Shown here one piece after another: positions 48,083 through 61,480 of a stretch of 64,000 nt of DNA. The stretch's first letter is position 1; every line of letters starts with the position of its first letter. The position numbers and the translations under genes are program-made. The DNA is from Pithys albifrons albifrons (Eukaryota > Chordata > Aves > Passeriformes > Thamnophilidae): positions 81,415,749-81,479,748 of the forward strand of contig NC_092497.1 in assembly GCF_047495875.1 (NCBI RefSeq), in the 5' to 3' direction. The notes under the pieces are model-generated. The model searched no databases, was not told the DNA's origin, and was given only the letters and a program-made list of their open reading frames with translations.

Positions 48083-49489
48083 TGTCATGGTTAATGTAGA
48101 TTTTGTTTTCTATTCCCTTTTCCAACACTGTTTTTAAGAGTGAATTCCTCACTGCAGCCAGCCCAGGGATGGAAGGAGTGCTCTCTGTTAGTCTGTGCGG
48201 GTCAAAAACCAGTTATTGGGGCAAAAACTGAATCCTTTGTTAGACACGCACTTTGCAGCATGAAAACTCTGGAGGCAGGACACGTAAATAAAAGGGAAGG
48301 GTTATGCTAACAAAGTAGGAACAGAGGAGGTTTCAGACACTCTTGTAGCATCACTAGGAAACTATTTTTGCTCTCACTAAGGCAAAAGGGCTATAAAAGG
48401 CCTTAACAAACAGTCTCTGTTGTATCTCCTTGGGCCTCTTTGTTTCAAGGTTTGCAAGATAACTTTTTCAGCTTGTCTCTGCTAAATGTTGAGTTTGGAT
48501 TCTTACATTAGTCCTTGTTGGGGGGGCAGTGCCAGCCGCATTTGGTGCCGGCTGGAAGTGAAGCCTCCTCTGGCTTGGTGGGAACATGCTCCCCTTGCAG
48601 GCAGAGCAGAGGGAGGGAGAGACAGACAGGCACTCCTCTGTCAGAGCCATCCCCAGGAGCTGAGCTGAGCCGGAACAGAGCCGAGCCTAACTGAGCTGTG
48701 AGGAACCACTGTGCCCACAGTGGCCACAGCTGGAGAGAAAATAAACATGGAGCTGACTCCCCTTTTATTTTCTCTCTGGTAACTACCTCTCCTGGTCACT
48801 GACCAGCTTTTCTGTCCCTGTGGCCATCTGCCTGCTGGAAGTCAAGCCCCCCAAGACTGTGGTATGCTGCTGCTGCCCACAGACATTGCTGCCTCAGAGA
48901 GGAAGTATTGCTATGGGTCAAAGTCTCTCTGGAACCATTGCAAGCTCACGGTGGCCATCACCAGCCAGAGTTGAGGTTTTGTTGACATTTTTGCAGCCAG
49001 GCTGGAGCAGGGGCCAAGGGTGCCTGTGTGGCTGGGAGCAGGGAACCCCCCACACCCATTCCACTGCAGTGCCGAGATTCATGCTGGCCTCTAGGCAACT
49101 TCTTTTTGGATGACATAGCCTTCCAGGTTTTTGCTTTGCCTCTACTTCCCCTTGGGTTTGCCTAGCTGGGGAGGGTGTTACACCATGGGAATTTTGTCTG
49201 CCACGGTTTTTATTCTTTTGTTCTCCCAGGAGAAATGGCTGGGAATAAATAAGTGTTGGTGACCACTTTTGTCTGTGTACAAAAGGAGAGGGGACAGACT
49301 AGAGGCAATCTGTATCTCTTATTGGTTTGAACCATGCTGTTTATATTTTAATTGTTGCTGCTATATTTCTTTTCAGTAAACTTTTTTTCCACCTTATATC
49401 TCCTCGGTTTTTGTCTCTGTGTATTGGTGAAAAGGTAGGGAGCTCATTTATTGGAGTCTCCACCTCAGCACTTATCTTAAACTAAGACA
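48083..49489 (+). mobile_element. Solo LTR, family D, copy 1 (about 1.4 kb)
   Basis: Proposed termini are TGTCATGGTTAATG and TTAAACTAAGACA, with flanks TTCAC (48078-48082) and TTCAT (49490-49494), a 5-bp duplication with one mismatch. Promoter and processing signals are in order: TATA box TATAAAAG at 48392-48399, and AATAAA at 48740-48745 and 49244-49249. The last 55 bp closely match the end of the minus-strand LTR at 51908-52820 (AGGGAGYTCATTT, ATTGGAG, CTAAGACA). At 1.4 kb it is long for an LTR, so a nested insertion cannot be excluded. ORFs inside are short. Confidence 0.68.
48392..48399 (+). promoter_or_regulatory. TATA box of family D LTR
   Basis: TATAAAAG about 310 bp into the LTR, where the end of U3 would be expected. 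Confidence 0.5.
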
Positions 49490-49494
49490 TTCAT

Positions 49495-51902
49495 CATCTC
49501 TGTATTGAAGGCTTTTCTTGCAGTAGAAAATAAATTTACAATTCTTCATTCTCTCTTTTAAATCATAAAGTCAATCTCTGGTGCACTGAGTACTAACTCT
49601 ATCATAAGCAGCTGGTATTTCACAGAAATTCAACATACTTGCTATGCATGGCTCTCTGTGATACTTGGATTCTGCTACATGTCTTGTCAGTAATGGAATT
49701 GAACCAGAATTTTCTATTTATGGGGAAAGTCGGTGTTGCAGAAAACCGCTGACTCACACTGAAACAGGCCAGAATTTTTGCCTCAGCATGTTGATGTTTC
49801 TGCGTTCTTTCTTTTAGGGTGCAATCTAGGAGAATTCGGAGTTGTCCAGAAAGGATTCCCTTGTATTTTACTAGCCTCTAGTATTACAATGGGCACAAAG
49901 GTACTTTTCTGAAATGTCTGCTGAACTGCCTTCATCCACACTATGGGACAGGTTTATTGGTTCTCTAAGGATGATGGGGACTCTCTCATTTCCTAACTTC
50001 CATGAGAAGAGAGATTCCTGTATAAGTCAATGGAGTCCAAGCAAATTGCAAAGGAAGCCTCAAGGCAATCCTATAAAGCAGAAAGATCCTCACACTTGGT
50101 GTCTTCTATCAAGGAAAAAACAATTTATGTGTGGTGTGTTGTCCTTGTGTAACTTCATGTGTGTTTATGCTTCTTCCTCTTCTCACTCTTCCCTTTTCCC
50201 TCTTCTCCCTCCCTCTTCCCTTAACCACTTCTCCTCCCCTCTCCTCCCTTCTCCCCCCCTGCAGACTGCATGTTTTCCTGTTCTGACAGTTTGTACGTTT
50301 ATCTATCACAGACATTGGATGTCAGCGGTTTTGAAGACAGAATTATACCCTGAATGTTAGGGAGGGCTGGCTAAAGTGTGAAATGACTTTTGTAGCAACA
50401 TGCATGTGGATTACTCTGGGTCTTTTGTATTGCAGGCTAGTCTTGTTTTCAGAACAGTGTTTTATGCTGGATGTACCCAAGAGGGTGATGGTGAGCTGAA
50501 GGTCGAACATTGCGAGAGAAGAAGGCTTCGTTCTGCACTGGTCATTAGCAAGGGCCTTAGGATGACCTTCATGTACTACAGACAGCAGCAATATGTCTGG
50601 CTTTTCTACAGCAAATACATCCCATGATTTCTGGGCATTTTGAGGTTGAAGAATTTTTGAGAAAGTTTCTTAATAGGCTATCATCTTTCAGGACATTTGC
50701 AAGAAGAAATGTAGAGGTGTGACACAGGGTTAGAGGATCCAGTGAACTTGAGCAGGCTTCTGAGCAGTATCACCACAACTGAAAGGTTTATGCCACTCCA
50801 GTACATCCTGTTTTGATGGTGCTGTGACAGATAATCTTGCAAACAGACAAACCTGGCCAACTTTGTACAGGTGGATAACAGTTCTATTTCTGTGTAGGCA
50901 AACACATAGTTCATACCCAGGGTTGGTGTGGTAGGCATGAAGCTAGATCCCTTACAGAACATCCATCAGGTATTATGCCCCCAGATCTTGTACCGATCTG
51001 GAACAAGCTCATGTTCTGAGGTGCTAAAGAGGTGCAGGATACAGAGAGGTCCTGTAGCTGAAGGTGATTTTTTTCATGAAATGCACAGTCATGTTAACAA
51101 GTTTGGAAATGCAGATATGTAGAAGAAGAGTGTCTATTTTTGGCCTTCTGTGTCAAGAAACCCTAGGGCTGTTCAGATGCTCTTTTTTCTGTGCGTGACT
51201 AGCTAACAGTTCTTACAAGGTCACTTGGAAAGGGAAAGCAGCTGTACTTCTCTTGGCTAGGCTTTGAGACATCCTGAAAGAGACATGTAGATGGTGTTAG
51301 TGGATGAGAAAAAACTCCGTTGAAAAATGATGACTGGAAAACACATGAACACAGAGAATTTCTTAAGAACTCCATGGATTCTAATTCTAGCACTTAGAAG
51401 GTTTCAAAAGTGCATAATGACTTCACGATAGCACAACGACAGGGAAAAACAAAGGTATTGCAAAAATGTTCTACCATTATATAGGTTGTTTTGTTGATAG
51501 CTCATCTCTTGGCTGTGACTTACAAAGGTCTGTTTCTGTGTGTAATCTCAATGTCTGTAGAGAAAGATGGATATCATTGCCTGTAGAGGATTCTCTTGTC
51601 TTCCTAGGTTACTGTATTGTTTTGTACCTTCAAGTGAATGTAATTTTTTCTTAGAAATTTAAATGCAAATATTGAATATAAATATAAAAAACTCAGTGGA
51701 TGAACATAGATTCTGTATTATAATAAATACTGACTGTAACTACATTTGATAACATTTGCTAAAATGATTTACATCTATTATGCATTCTCAGGGACAGAAC
51801 ACTGACTAATCATGACCTGTGAAGGGTTGTGGTGAAAAACTTGGTTATATTCGTGTAGGAAGGCAGACTCAGCCTGATGCCCATGTACATACTGTAGCAA
51901 AA
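49495..51902. other. Unannotated spacer with pyrimidine tract
   Basis: A nearly pure C/T tract (about 50168-50260) ends in CCCCCCTGCAG, which would be a strong splice acceptor, but the sequence after it encodes nothing recognised. No other feature seen. Confidence 0.5.
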
Positions 51903-51907
51903 ACATC

Positions 51908-52820
51908 TGTCTTAGTTTAAAGACAGATACTGGGATGGAAGCTCCAATAAAATGAACTCCCTTTTCATTCCCACCCTAATATATAGAGAGAAAAAATGTG
52001 GAAAGGCTGCAAGTGAAAAAATAATTGTTTACAAACAAGGAGAAACAGCAATATCACAAAGATACAAAGGAAATGGCTTGCCTACAAAACAAAAAGGGAA
52101 TTCACTGCATAATGTCGTTCCCTGGGAGCAAAGGGGGAAAAGAATGGCAGAGGGTACTCCCTGCCAACCACCTGTTTGTCCAATGAAACAAAAGACAACA
52201 ATGGGATAACAGGGACAAAAGCAAAAGCTCAGGAAAACTGTGGTACTCACAAGGAGCCACACTACCAAACTGGCCATTCCACACTACCCAGGTAGGTTCA
52301 TGTCTTAACTACAGTGGTGATACTGTTTCTGAGTATATTTGTCCCCTGAGTATATGTTGTCCTGCTGGGCTTGGCTGCAGGCTGTAGCCATCCATTTCAC
52401 TTTTGTTCTACCCAATTCAGTTGTCCCAGGGCTGGCAGGGTTTCCAGGATGGGCAGTGGTTCCATGTGACAAGTGACTTGCGTGCAGGCAGTGGCAGTAC
52501 TCCAGTGGCAGTCCGGCTCCGAGGACAGTCCTGCAGTGGGTGCAGCTGTGGTGGACTGGCAGCTGGTGCAGGGGTGATCCCTGACCTGCCTTGATCCTGG
52601 CATGACACAGTGAGTCAGTGGCTCCTGGCTTGGCTGCTGTGCTAGCAAGGTACTGATGGTTTCCAGTGGTACCTGAGACCCTGGAACAACTTTTACCTGT
52701 GGCAAACTCCTCTCCCTACTCCACCTCCCCAGACTGGGTGAGGTGGCACCCCCCTTCAGATGACATAATGGTATGAATATTCACTGCTATAGCTCCCTTC
52801 CCTGTACTGTAACCATAACA
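51908..52820 (-). mobile_element. LTR, family D, copy 2
   Basis: On the minus strand it begins TGTTATGGTTACAGTACAGG and ends CTTTAAACTAAGACA. The ends parallel those of 48083-49489 (TGTYATGGTTA at the start, AAACTAAGACA at the finish). Flanks ACATC and ATGTC agree at only 3 of 5 positions, so the duplication is unconvincing. The middle (52400-52740) is GC-rich. No retroviral genes adjoin it. Confidence 0.7.
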
Positions 52821-52825
52821 ATGTC

Positions 52826-54447
52826 CTTGTGGTTTTCTTTTATATACCAAAATTTTTTCAGTGACTGGCTTACTGGGAGTTGAGGAAACTGCTTGAAGTT
52901 GGGAGAAAAAGTAGCAGGATGTATTTTTTCCTATGTAATTTAAGAGGGAACTGATTTTGAGATCTTGAAACCCATCGTGATTGACCCATTTGCTTATTAG
53001 TTATGTTTATTTTGTTTTAAAAAATCAATTTCAGGATGAAAAATCTGTTCTGATTATTTTTTCCTCTATGTACATTCAACAGACTTAAAGCAGACAATAT
53101 AAATAAAAGCAGATTTTTAGAAGTTTTTTTGCAGACTTCTAATTAACTTCAATTGCTTTTCAAGCAGAACTTGACCTAATGGAACAACTGAAAAAATGTT
53201 TTGTATTAAGAAAATTATATATGATGTATTTTTTTGCTAAATAAAATGTTTTCTACGTATATGTTATACAACTGCCACAGCTTTCTGATTTCCAACAATT
53301 AAATAAAATTGAAAAAAACTCTCAAACCCATATTTCAGAAGCTAACAACTCTTGTAAATCTAAAACAAGGCTGACACATACTTCCAGCATTATGTCCTGC
53401 TTCCTGATCCAGAAGCTTCTGCTCCACAATACCTTATCCAGTCCAAATGGGATAACCAAAGTGTCTTAGAGCCAAAGTCTTCTATTGTTCTTCAGTGAAC
53501 TTATCCCAGGGAGCTTGCCCAAAATCATAGGAATTCCATTTGAAATAAAGAATTCACTGAGATTATGAAGAATGGACTGAGTTTCAAGAAGAGAAACCCA
53601 GACCGGAAAAGTTTATGGACTACTGGGGCAGAGTGAGGAAAGGATGATGGAAGTCTTGCCGAAGAGCTTGCTAGATACATATCTTTCAGAGGAATGTCTT
53701 AGGTGAAACCAAGTCATATGATTTCAGTGTGGGAGACAGCAAGTGACAATAGCCCTGTCTCTCTTTTCACTATTTCTATAGTACAGTACTTTCAGAAAGA
53801 CTTTCATTTCCTGTATTTTGAAACCTGATTACAGTTTCACACTTAAATGGACTTTAGTGGGAAGGTTAAAGTCAGGTTAAATTGAAAATATAATTAGAAG
53901 ATCCGTCTCTCAGGACAGTCATGTCCTGCACATGTACTGTAAAAACTCCAAAGCCAAGCATGCCTACCAAACCACTGCTTCCTCAGGGTACCTTATTCCA
54001 TGTCCCCTCAACGAACTATGCAGGGAATGGGGGTTGTGTGTGTGTGTTCTGTGTATGCTGACTGGAGGAGCCACATGTGACTTGTTGCTTGTAACCATAT
54101 TGATACCTATCATGCCAAGGATACAAGAAGAAAAAGAGATGATACTTCTTTGTGGAAATACTGGCTTGTGAAAAAAGGTGGCTAAGGCCAGTACAGTAGG
54201 TCACTTGAGCACAGACACTTCTGCTAAGGTAGCAGTTCCTGACAGCACGTTTGGGTGCCTTCAGACTGTGAAGAGATACTTCAGCTCTCTAGAAAAGGTA
54301 AGTACCCCTCAGAGGTGTTCGTGTAGCTCCAGAAGACAACTTAGTTCATCTGTATTAGGATGATAATGTAAACCCTTTGCACAACGTGTATCTTTAAACA
54401 GAAACACTCCTTACTAGGGAAAGTAAGTCTCAGGTAAGTCTCATCCA
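52826..54447. other. Unannotated spacer
   Basis: AT-rich, with chance ORFs only. Confidence 0.5.
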
Positions 54448-54451
54448 TGGT

Positions 54452-55019
54452 GATGCCTCAGAGGTTTTTTGATTTTTGATTTTTTAACTTTCACAGATTT
54501 TAAACTGAGTTGTAGTAGATGTAGATTTTAATGTACCAGTAAAAGCAACCCCAGTAGTTCAATGTTTATACATACCGACCCCATCCTAGATCAATCCCTC
54601 AAAATTCTATTAGTTGTTTAGTCTTCTTTTCAAGGTACAATTGCTGAAAAACACCTCAAGGGTCTGCACTAACAGACATAAACATAGGCAGAGTGACCTT
54701 GAAGACCACCAAAATGCTGGAAGGCCTCCAAGGACCTGACATGATATGAAGAAGATGAAGATGATGAAAGAAGGGTCCTAAACTCCTCCTAAGTCAATTC
54801 TCGACAGGGTGTGCTCGAGGTGGAATGGGGCAGAATCGAGGGATGGGTGAATAGGGATTGCATGGACATTATTACAGAAACCATGAAACCAGTGTTCGGG
54901 ACCTGTGCATAGATATGTATTCATGGTGGAGTCTGGCTGCTCATTAAAGCTTCTGCTCCCTTATCTCTTACTAAAAGTTGGCCTGGAGGATTTTCTCTCC
55001 ACAGTTGTTTCAGGAAATA
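54452..55019 (+). mobile_element. Solo LTR, family B (ERV1-like), copy 3
   Basis: It starts TGATGCCTCAGAGG and ends TTTCAGGAAATA, where the expected final CA appears to have mutated to TA. It is flanked by a perfect 4-bp duplication, ATGG (54448-54451 and 55020-55023). Homology to 6726-7280 is plain along the full length, for example TTAGTTGTTTAGTCTTCTTT, GATATGAAGAAGATGAAGAT and the ATTAAAG at about 54943. Confidence 0.82.
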
Positions 55020-55023
55020 ATGG

Positions 55024-58000
55024 TACCACGCCTCAGAAATAACTAATAAACCCCTACATATCAATAGCTCTTGCCAGGCTGGACTTATTATTGTAGCTGT
55101 GCTTGTCTCTGCTGGGCCATGTGTTTGACATAAGATGATGTTGCTACACTAGTAGCTGATAAATCAAGAAGGACTCCTAAAGGTGCAGACAAAAATGACA
55201 GAGACCAGAAAATTCAAATACCCATGGAATTAGTGTTTTTTTAACCTGGTTGCATGACAAGAATTTTCTTTTAAATGTGTACTTAGTGAGAGTTGTGTCT
55301 CTAATCCTTTTGTAATGACTGCATTGAAAATTGCCCTAGGAGTGCAAGCTATGTGGACAGGGACAATAAGAAACAGTGATTATCACTTTTTTTACTGTCA
55401 GTTTTTAGATTTCATTTTGATTTGAAAGAATATTACAGTGATGCCTGCTACATCATTAGAGATACAGTTGTGTCACCATTTCCACTACAAAGTCTGATTC
55501 TCAGGAAATTAACTCAGCCTTAAATATTAATATTGGACAAATTCTTGATAAAAGGGATCCTAAAGTATCCGCCAAAGAAATGTAAATAAATTTATCTTAA
55601 TGCAGGACTAATGATGAGTTAAAGCCTGCTTCTGACTGCCTAAATGATTAATAGTGCTTCAGTTTTGTCACACTTTGTGAGCTCATGTAGACACAGCATA
55701 GGATAATGCTCAATGTAGGACCACTGAATTACCTGTGCTGACCTTGTTAGACTGTAGAGAGGTTTTGGGAGGCCACCGAGAACTGTGATGCTGATGTAAT
55801 AATATTCTGGTGACCTGAATCACAAGTAAACAGAAGGTCCATTAGACAAATCAGTGGAGGCTGGAGAGAGGCAGGGAACAGAGTCCATAATGCAGGAGCA
55901 ATGCCATAGATATTAATATCGTTCAATCTAATTTAGCCTTACTGAATAGGAAACTGTGCAACTGAAACTAATAAATTCTGTCCCTTCCTAAATTATGTGT
56001 CAGTGCTGCCCTCCTGAGTTACAAGTCTTCTGCCCTTAAGTCTGGGTAATAAGTTCAGTCTTGCTCCCCAGAAAAGCTGGTAAGTTATGCTTGCAATACT
56101 TTTCCCAACACGCATTACTGGCCATTTTTTGCATTCATATTAAAAACATATTTACTTTCATTCCTCAGACAGTTACTACTCAGGGCCACTTTGGTTAAAC
56201 AACAATAAGTGAAGTGTTAGTATTGTCTTAGGAGTAGCAGAACCTTTTTCTAGCCTATTACATCATATTGGCAACATGGAGACAAAAGGTAGCTCATGTG
56301 CCTTTCTCTCAACAGATGCACCAGGCTGAGGCACGTCCAGCTGCAGAATTGTTGGCAGTGCATTGCTCCTTCTAGAACTCAGAAATTCCCAGGACCAGAT
56401 CAGAGCTACAGGCATAATTTTTCTATTGCATAAAACTGGCATGCCTTAACTATCCCTCTGTAAGGAGGCAATAGGTTCTCCTAATATATGATGATGCATA
56501 TGTCTAATTAGATCTGTGTTGTCAGCCTGTTGCCAGCACCACAAATTGAGTAGATAGAAGCTCCCCTACACACTGTCTACATGCACTTTCACAGTATGAT
56601 GTGGGCCACAGTCAATTATCTGGGCTGCCTGACATATTCAAAGTAAATTCAGGCATTGAGATATAGAAATAAGCTAGATCTCAAAGTCAGCTGAGAAAGA
56701 TTTGCAACAGAGAAATCCAGCACTGCAAGTCTAACAGCTTTTCAGACTTCTAGGATCTATAGAAAAGGACCTTTTTGCCTAGGACATTCACAAGTGATTC
56801 TCATTGAATAAGTGAAAATTAACAAAGACTCTCTTGTTTCCAAGGACAGAACTCAGCCAATACACCCTTCTATTCTTCTCTGTGAAGAAATTATTTTTCT
56901 CTGTATTAAGCCAGTGTCCACACACCAAGTGACCAACCCATCAGGCACCGTAATATCTTGTTGTAAATACACCTGAAAGACATTACTCTAGATAATGGGA
57001 ATTTAGTCTCTCTCCAGTGGGTTCTTACATAGACAGGCAATATCCATTCTTTTCACTTCTAAATATCTTAACTCTAGGTAGGTACTGGGAACCTGCTATG
57101 ATTCTTCTGATAATGGAATGTTTTCTGTGTCAGGACAAAGACAGTCTTGGAGTTCAGCAAAAGGGAAAAATTGAATCTGCATATTTTTGACCAATTTGAA
57201 AGTTCCAATGCATCTGGTCTCATTAGTCAGAACAATGATGAGTCATTAGTGCTGTGTTTCTGAATTGAGATCTCTGTATTTTAAAGAGGGATGCCCTTTC
57301 CTTGCATCTTAAACAGTAATGTCCCTATGAAGGATAATATTGCCATAAAAGTTGTACCCTGTTTTGTTTTTTGTAGTAAGCCAAGCATGAGAACAAGAAA
57401 GAAGAAATCAAGAAGGCCTTGGAAACATTGAGATGACCTCATATTGTTTTATCTAAAGCCTTGATTTACTGTCCAGGGACAGAGCTAATCTCTCGGTTTG
57501 CAATCTGCCATGCAGGGGTGCGAATGGGGTAACCTGAAACTCCAAGACTGTGTGTGGTGTCTGTGTGGCTGGCCCGCCTGCGAGTGTGGTTGATGTGTGG
57601 CTTGCAGCTGTGCTGTGTCTTGTTTGCTTTATCACTCCCAGAAGAAAGCCAATGCTGTACAAAACCTGGATCATTAGTATTAAAGTGATTTCTGTCCATC
57701 AAGCCAGGAGTCTGTGTTGTCATTTTGCCACAGTTCTTGTATCTTAAAACAAGTTCTTTATGTCCAACTCCACACAACAAACTTTGAGTGAATATGTTCC
57801 TATTAGTGGAATGCTTGAATAGGCCAAATGCAATGTTTCCACTGACTTCAGCAGCTCTTGCACCTCGCCTTTTTATATTTGGAGTGTGGTTTCTAAAGAT
57901 ACCCCTTTGGTAAGCTTTTTAGCTCTGTCACTCATGACTATTTCCTCCCATCTTCTCTCCCTCAAGAATGGGGTTTTTTAACACACCAAAATCCAATCAC

Positions 58001-60482
58001 TGCAAGAGAAAGCTTGGATGCAAAGGGAATAGAACAAATATGGTGCCATGAAAGTGTTAAATCTTTGAAGTCATTATTCTTCGTTTTGGTATCAACTAAA
58101 CACATCAACTACTCACTTGATGTCAAGGAACAAACAACACTTCTGAGACTGCTGTTATGCAGACTGAATACTTAGGATTAACTTTGTGGGTTGTGCTACC
58201 AAGCTGGTATTTTGAAGGGCTTGTGTGAATGGAATTACAGGGACACTTTTGTGAAACGTTTACACTTCTCATTAGGTTCAGCTGGTGGTACTACTTCAGT
58301 TTTACAGAATCTGCTTCAGACCCGAGAAAGGGTGTGCATACCCAAAATCTGTTTTATTCAAAGCATATGTAGCAAAGCATATAATGCAAACCAAAGACAG
58401 TTCTCCCCCTTCCCTTTTTTCAGCAGTGGCCATTTTGCTGAGAATGATACAAGACTTAGTGGAGTCTCCCTACAGTGGAATTAGGAGGTAGGAAGGTTTT
58501 GTCTGTGATGGCTCAGCTGCAAATTCCAACTGCTAATGGAATTACCACATTTGTTCCTGCATTAGTAATAGCCAAATTCTTTCTCCCTCTTGGTTATGTG
58601 TGATCTTTAATACACCATTAATTTTATTTTGTTGAGGGGCTAAGAATAAAATTAATTTTCTGTTTTTGCTCAAATTGGTTTGTGCCTAATAAATAATTTT
58701 AATAGTGAAAGATACTCTTCTAGAGAGATAATTATGCCACAGAAAAGACATAAGAAGCAGACAAAAAACCTTCCCATCTTTCAAAGGTTATGCCCGTGTC
58801 TTGATAATCACACAGGCCCTCAGACTGGCTAATTGATATTACTGAAACCACAGCTTGCAGGACAAATTGTATTTCTGATGTGTTAAATGAAAATGAAATT
58901 AGAAACTCAAAATGTCAAAACCCCATTTCAGATCATGCACAATTTACTCTTACTCTTATTTCAGCATTTTCAGTGGCTGATCATCATATTCTCTTTCTTT
59001 GATCTAGACAGTTTGATAAGGTCAATGAATGCACAAGGAAAGTCCCCATATTTAGCATTCAAAGGAAGGCCTACTTTTGGAAAAAAAGAAATGCAGCTGT
59101 CGATTGGAGTTTTCTCTTTTTTTTTCTCTTAAAACTCAGCTTTGTGATTAGTTTTTCACTGCTTAGAGGAATAAAGTAAGATAACAGTATTGTTTAACAA
59201 AGATGCCACATCTTCCATCAGTTGCATTTATTGCATTTCCATGTTAAAATGTTACTCAAATCCTGACCTAGACTTATCTTATTTGAGTTCATATTTTTTG
59301 AATTTTCTTTGTGTTTGATTCAGGCAGGGTTTTATCTGATCTGTTCTGTCATCCAACACATTTTCTTCCTTGCACTAGTGAATTCAGGCCTCTCCAAAAG
59401 GTAGAGTGATATTATCTTCATTTTGCAGGTGAGAACTATCCTTCAGAAAGAGGAAAATCATCTTCTGCAAGGCAACATTGCATTGGTTGGGTCCTGACAC
59501 CCTCAATTGCTTGCAAGTTGCTTGAAAGATGTGCAGAGGTATTTTGTACTTCAGAGTGTGGGGCAAACTCCCTCGTGATTTGAAAGCAGTTGAAAGCATG
59601 TATCTTAAAATACTGTCTCTGTGGGACATTTATCTGCTCCCATCTTTCTAAAGGCACAACCTGTCACCTTCTATTGGATGTATCTCCAGTGTCTGCATGA
59701 TGAGGGATTGGAACAGGCGCTGAATCACAAGTTTCAAGTGAAAATCTATGACGTCTGGGTTCTTCTGCTTTCTTCTCACTAAAAAACCTTGGCACATGTG
59801 GATGCTTTTCTAGGTGGTGAGTGTTTCTCAGGCCACAAAGGAAAGTGCTCAACCTGTTTTGACTAGGAAGGAAGAAGAAGCTTTGTGACAAATGCAAACT
59901 GAATATGATAACTGTGATTAAACTCAGATACACATAGAATTTTCTGGGTGGCAATTAGGCTTTATGGTGGCAATAAAAATGCCCCTGTGGCTTTAAAGGT
60001 CCAGTGTTTTGTGCTTCCATTTCTATAATCTCTTCCAAATGCTGGAGAGTGGAGACAGCTGGGCAGGAAGTGCACGAGATGATGAACACTGATTGGCCAC
60101 TCCCAGCATCTCTGTTTTTGCAGTAGGTCTTCCAAGGACAGGTTTTCCTTGTGTGAGTACTGAAACTATGTGATAGTATTTGAACAAGAGGGACAGCAGC
60201 TAGATGGCAGCTGAACGGTAGAAGTGATACTGTTTAATCATTACCTTAAGAAAAAAAAGTCCTGGAATGCCTTGAACACTATTAACCTTATAAGACCTTT
60301 GTCATGAAGAGACAGTGGAGGTGTAAGAGGGGAAGTGCTGGAAACAAAGACATATAGCTAATCACACCAACTCCCCCCATCCACTGAAAAAAAAATCCTG
60401 CTCTCCATAGATAATCTCAGTAGCAGTCTGATTAGTCCACCTGTCAACTTCATTCTGATATTGAATCTGGTCTTGATATGTG
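55024..60482. other. Unannotated spacer
   Basis: About 5.5 kb with only short ORFs and no recognised exon, RNA gene or element. Confidence 0.5.
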
Positions 60483-61480
60483 TGTGCTGGTTTAAAGATA
60501 AACCGTCAGGAGAAATGAACCCAGCTCAAGAGAGATTACAAGTCAGAGTTATAATTCACTAAAAAGATGACTATAGGAATGATGCTGAGAAAAACTGGGT
60601 TTAACCCACAAAAACAGATGTATAATCCACCATCCTGGAAAATGAACAGAATGGTGTTCATTAGCCTCTGTGCTGAGTGCCACATGGTTCCCCTGAGTGC
60701 AAAATAAAAGAAAAGGAAAACATGTTGGTAAGGATAATGGTGGCAGTTCTGTCAAAGTAATGATCACAATCTTGTTGAGAGTGGCATTCACAGTTGTGCT
60801 GTTTCTGGTCCTCCTCTGGATCTGACAAGTGGTACTAGAAGTCCCTAAACCTCAAGATTATAAATGCTCAGGTTCAGGTAGGAATGCCCAGTACCTCCTG
60901 AGGGTGAGGAGTTTCACAATGGGTAATTAACTCCATGAGGCATGGTATATTTTTTGAATCTTTGATGGTCTAAGTTGTTGCAACTGCCTATTATGCCAGT
61001 CCTAATGGCCCATGAGCAGAGATGACTTCCCAGGCTGGGTGTGAAGGTGCTAATGCATCCCTGGGGGAGAGTTATCATGGCTGAGTCACCGGTGTGAAGA
61101 CAGAAAACACTCTGTGTCTCACAGGGTTCTTTAACACCCAGCTTGTAGACACAGTTGTCAGATGTGCCCTGGGCAGCTGCAGCAAGCAATCCATTATTAA
61201 CAATCCATCCAAAATGACACAGAGGTTGTAGAACACACAGTTTTGGTTGTACACACATAGTGATAAACTGGTGCTGGCCCCTGTAACTAGGATAATGTGA
61301 AATGTCTTACAAAATGGGTTAATCTGTATTATAATCTGTATAGAAGACTGATGAAGCCTGGTTACCTGGCAGATATATAGCAAGATGTTTGCCATCTCTA
61401 AAGTAACAATCAAGATACTCAAGCACTCAGCATTTAGCAATATCTGCATCCTTCCCTTTCTTCTTGACACCAAATTTTCT
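60483..61480 (-). mobile_element. Probable ERV LTR or ERV-derived repeat, far end undefined
   Basis: The left end TGTGCTGGTTTAAAGATAAACC resembles the terminus of the family D copy at 51908 (TGTCTTAGTTTAAAGACAG). It is followed by GAACCCAGCTCAAGAGAG and TAATTCACTAAAAAG, a block I associate with an abundant bird LTR type. I could not find the matching other end or a target duplication, so the right limit is a guess. The minus-strand ORFs at 60914-61258 and 61075-61473 show no retroviral motif. Confidence 0.4.

Noticed and set aside
47879..48088. Lys/Asn-rich ORF on the minus strand
   Set aside because: It reads through a TTTGG/TTTG low-complexity tract and is a composition artefact.
49914..50360. 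148-codon plus-strand ORF
   Set aside because: About half of it is a translated C/T-rich tract (Ser/Leu/Pro run), with no recognisable domain.
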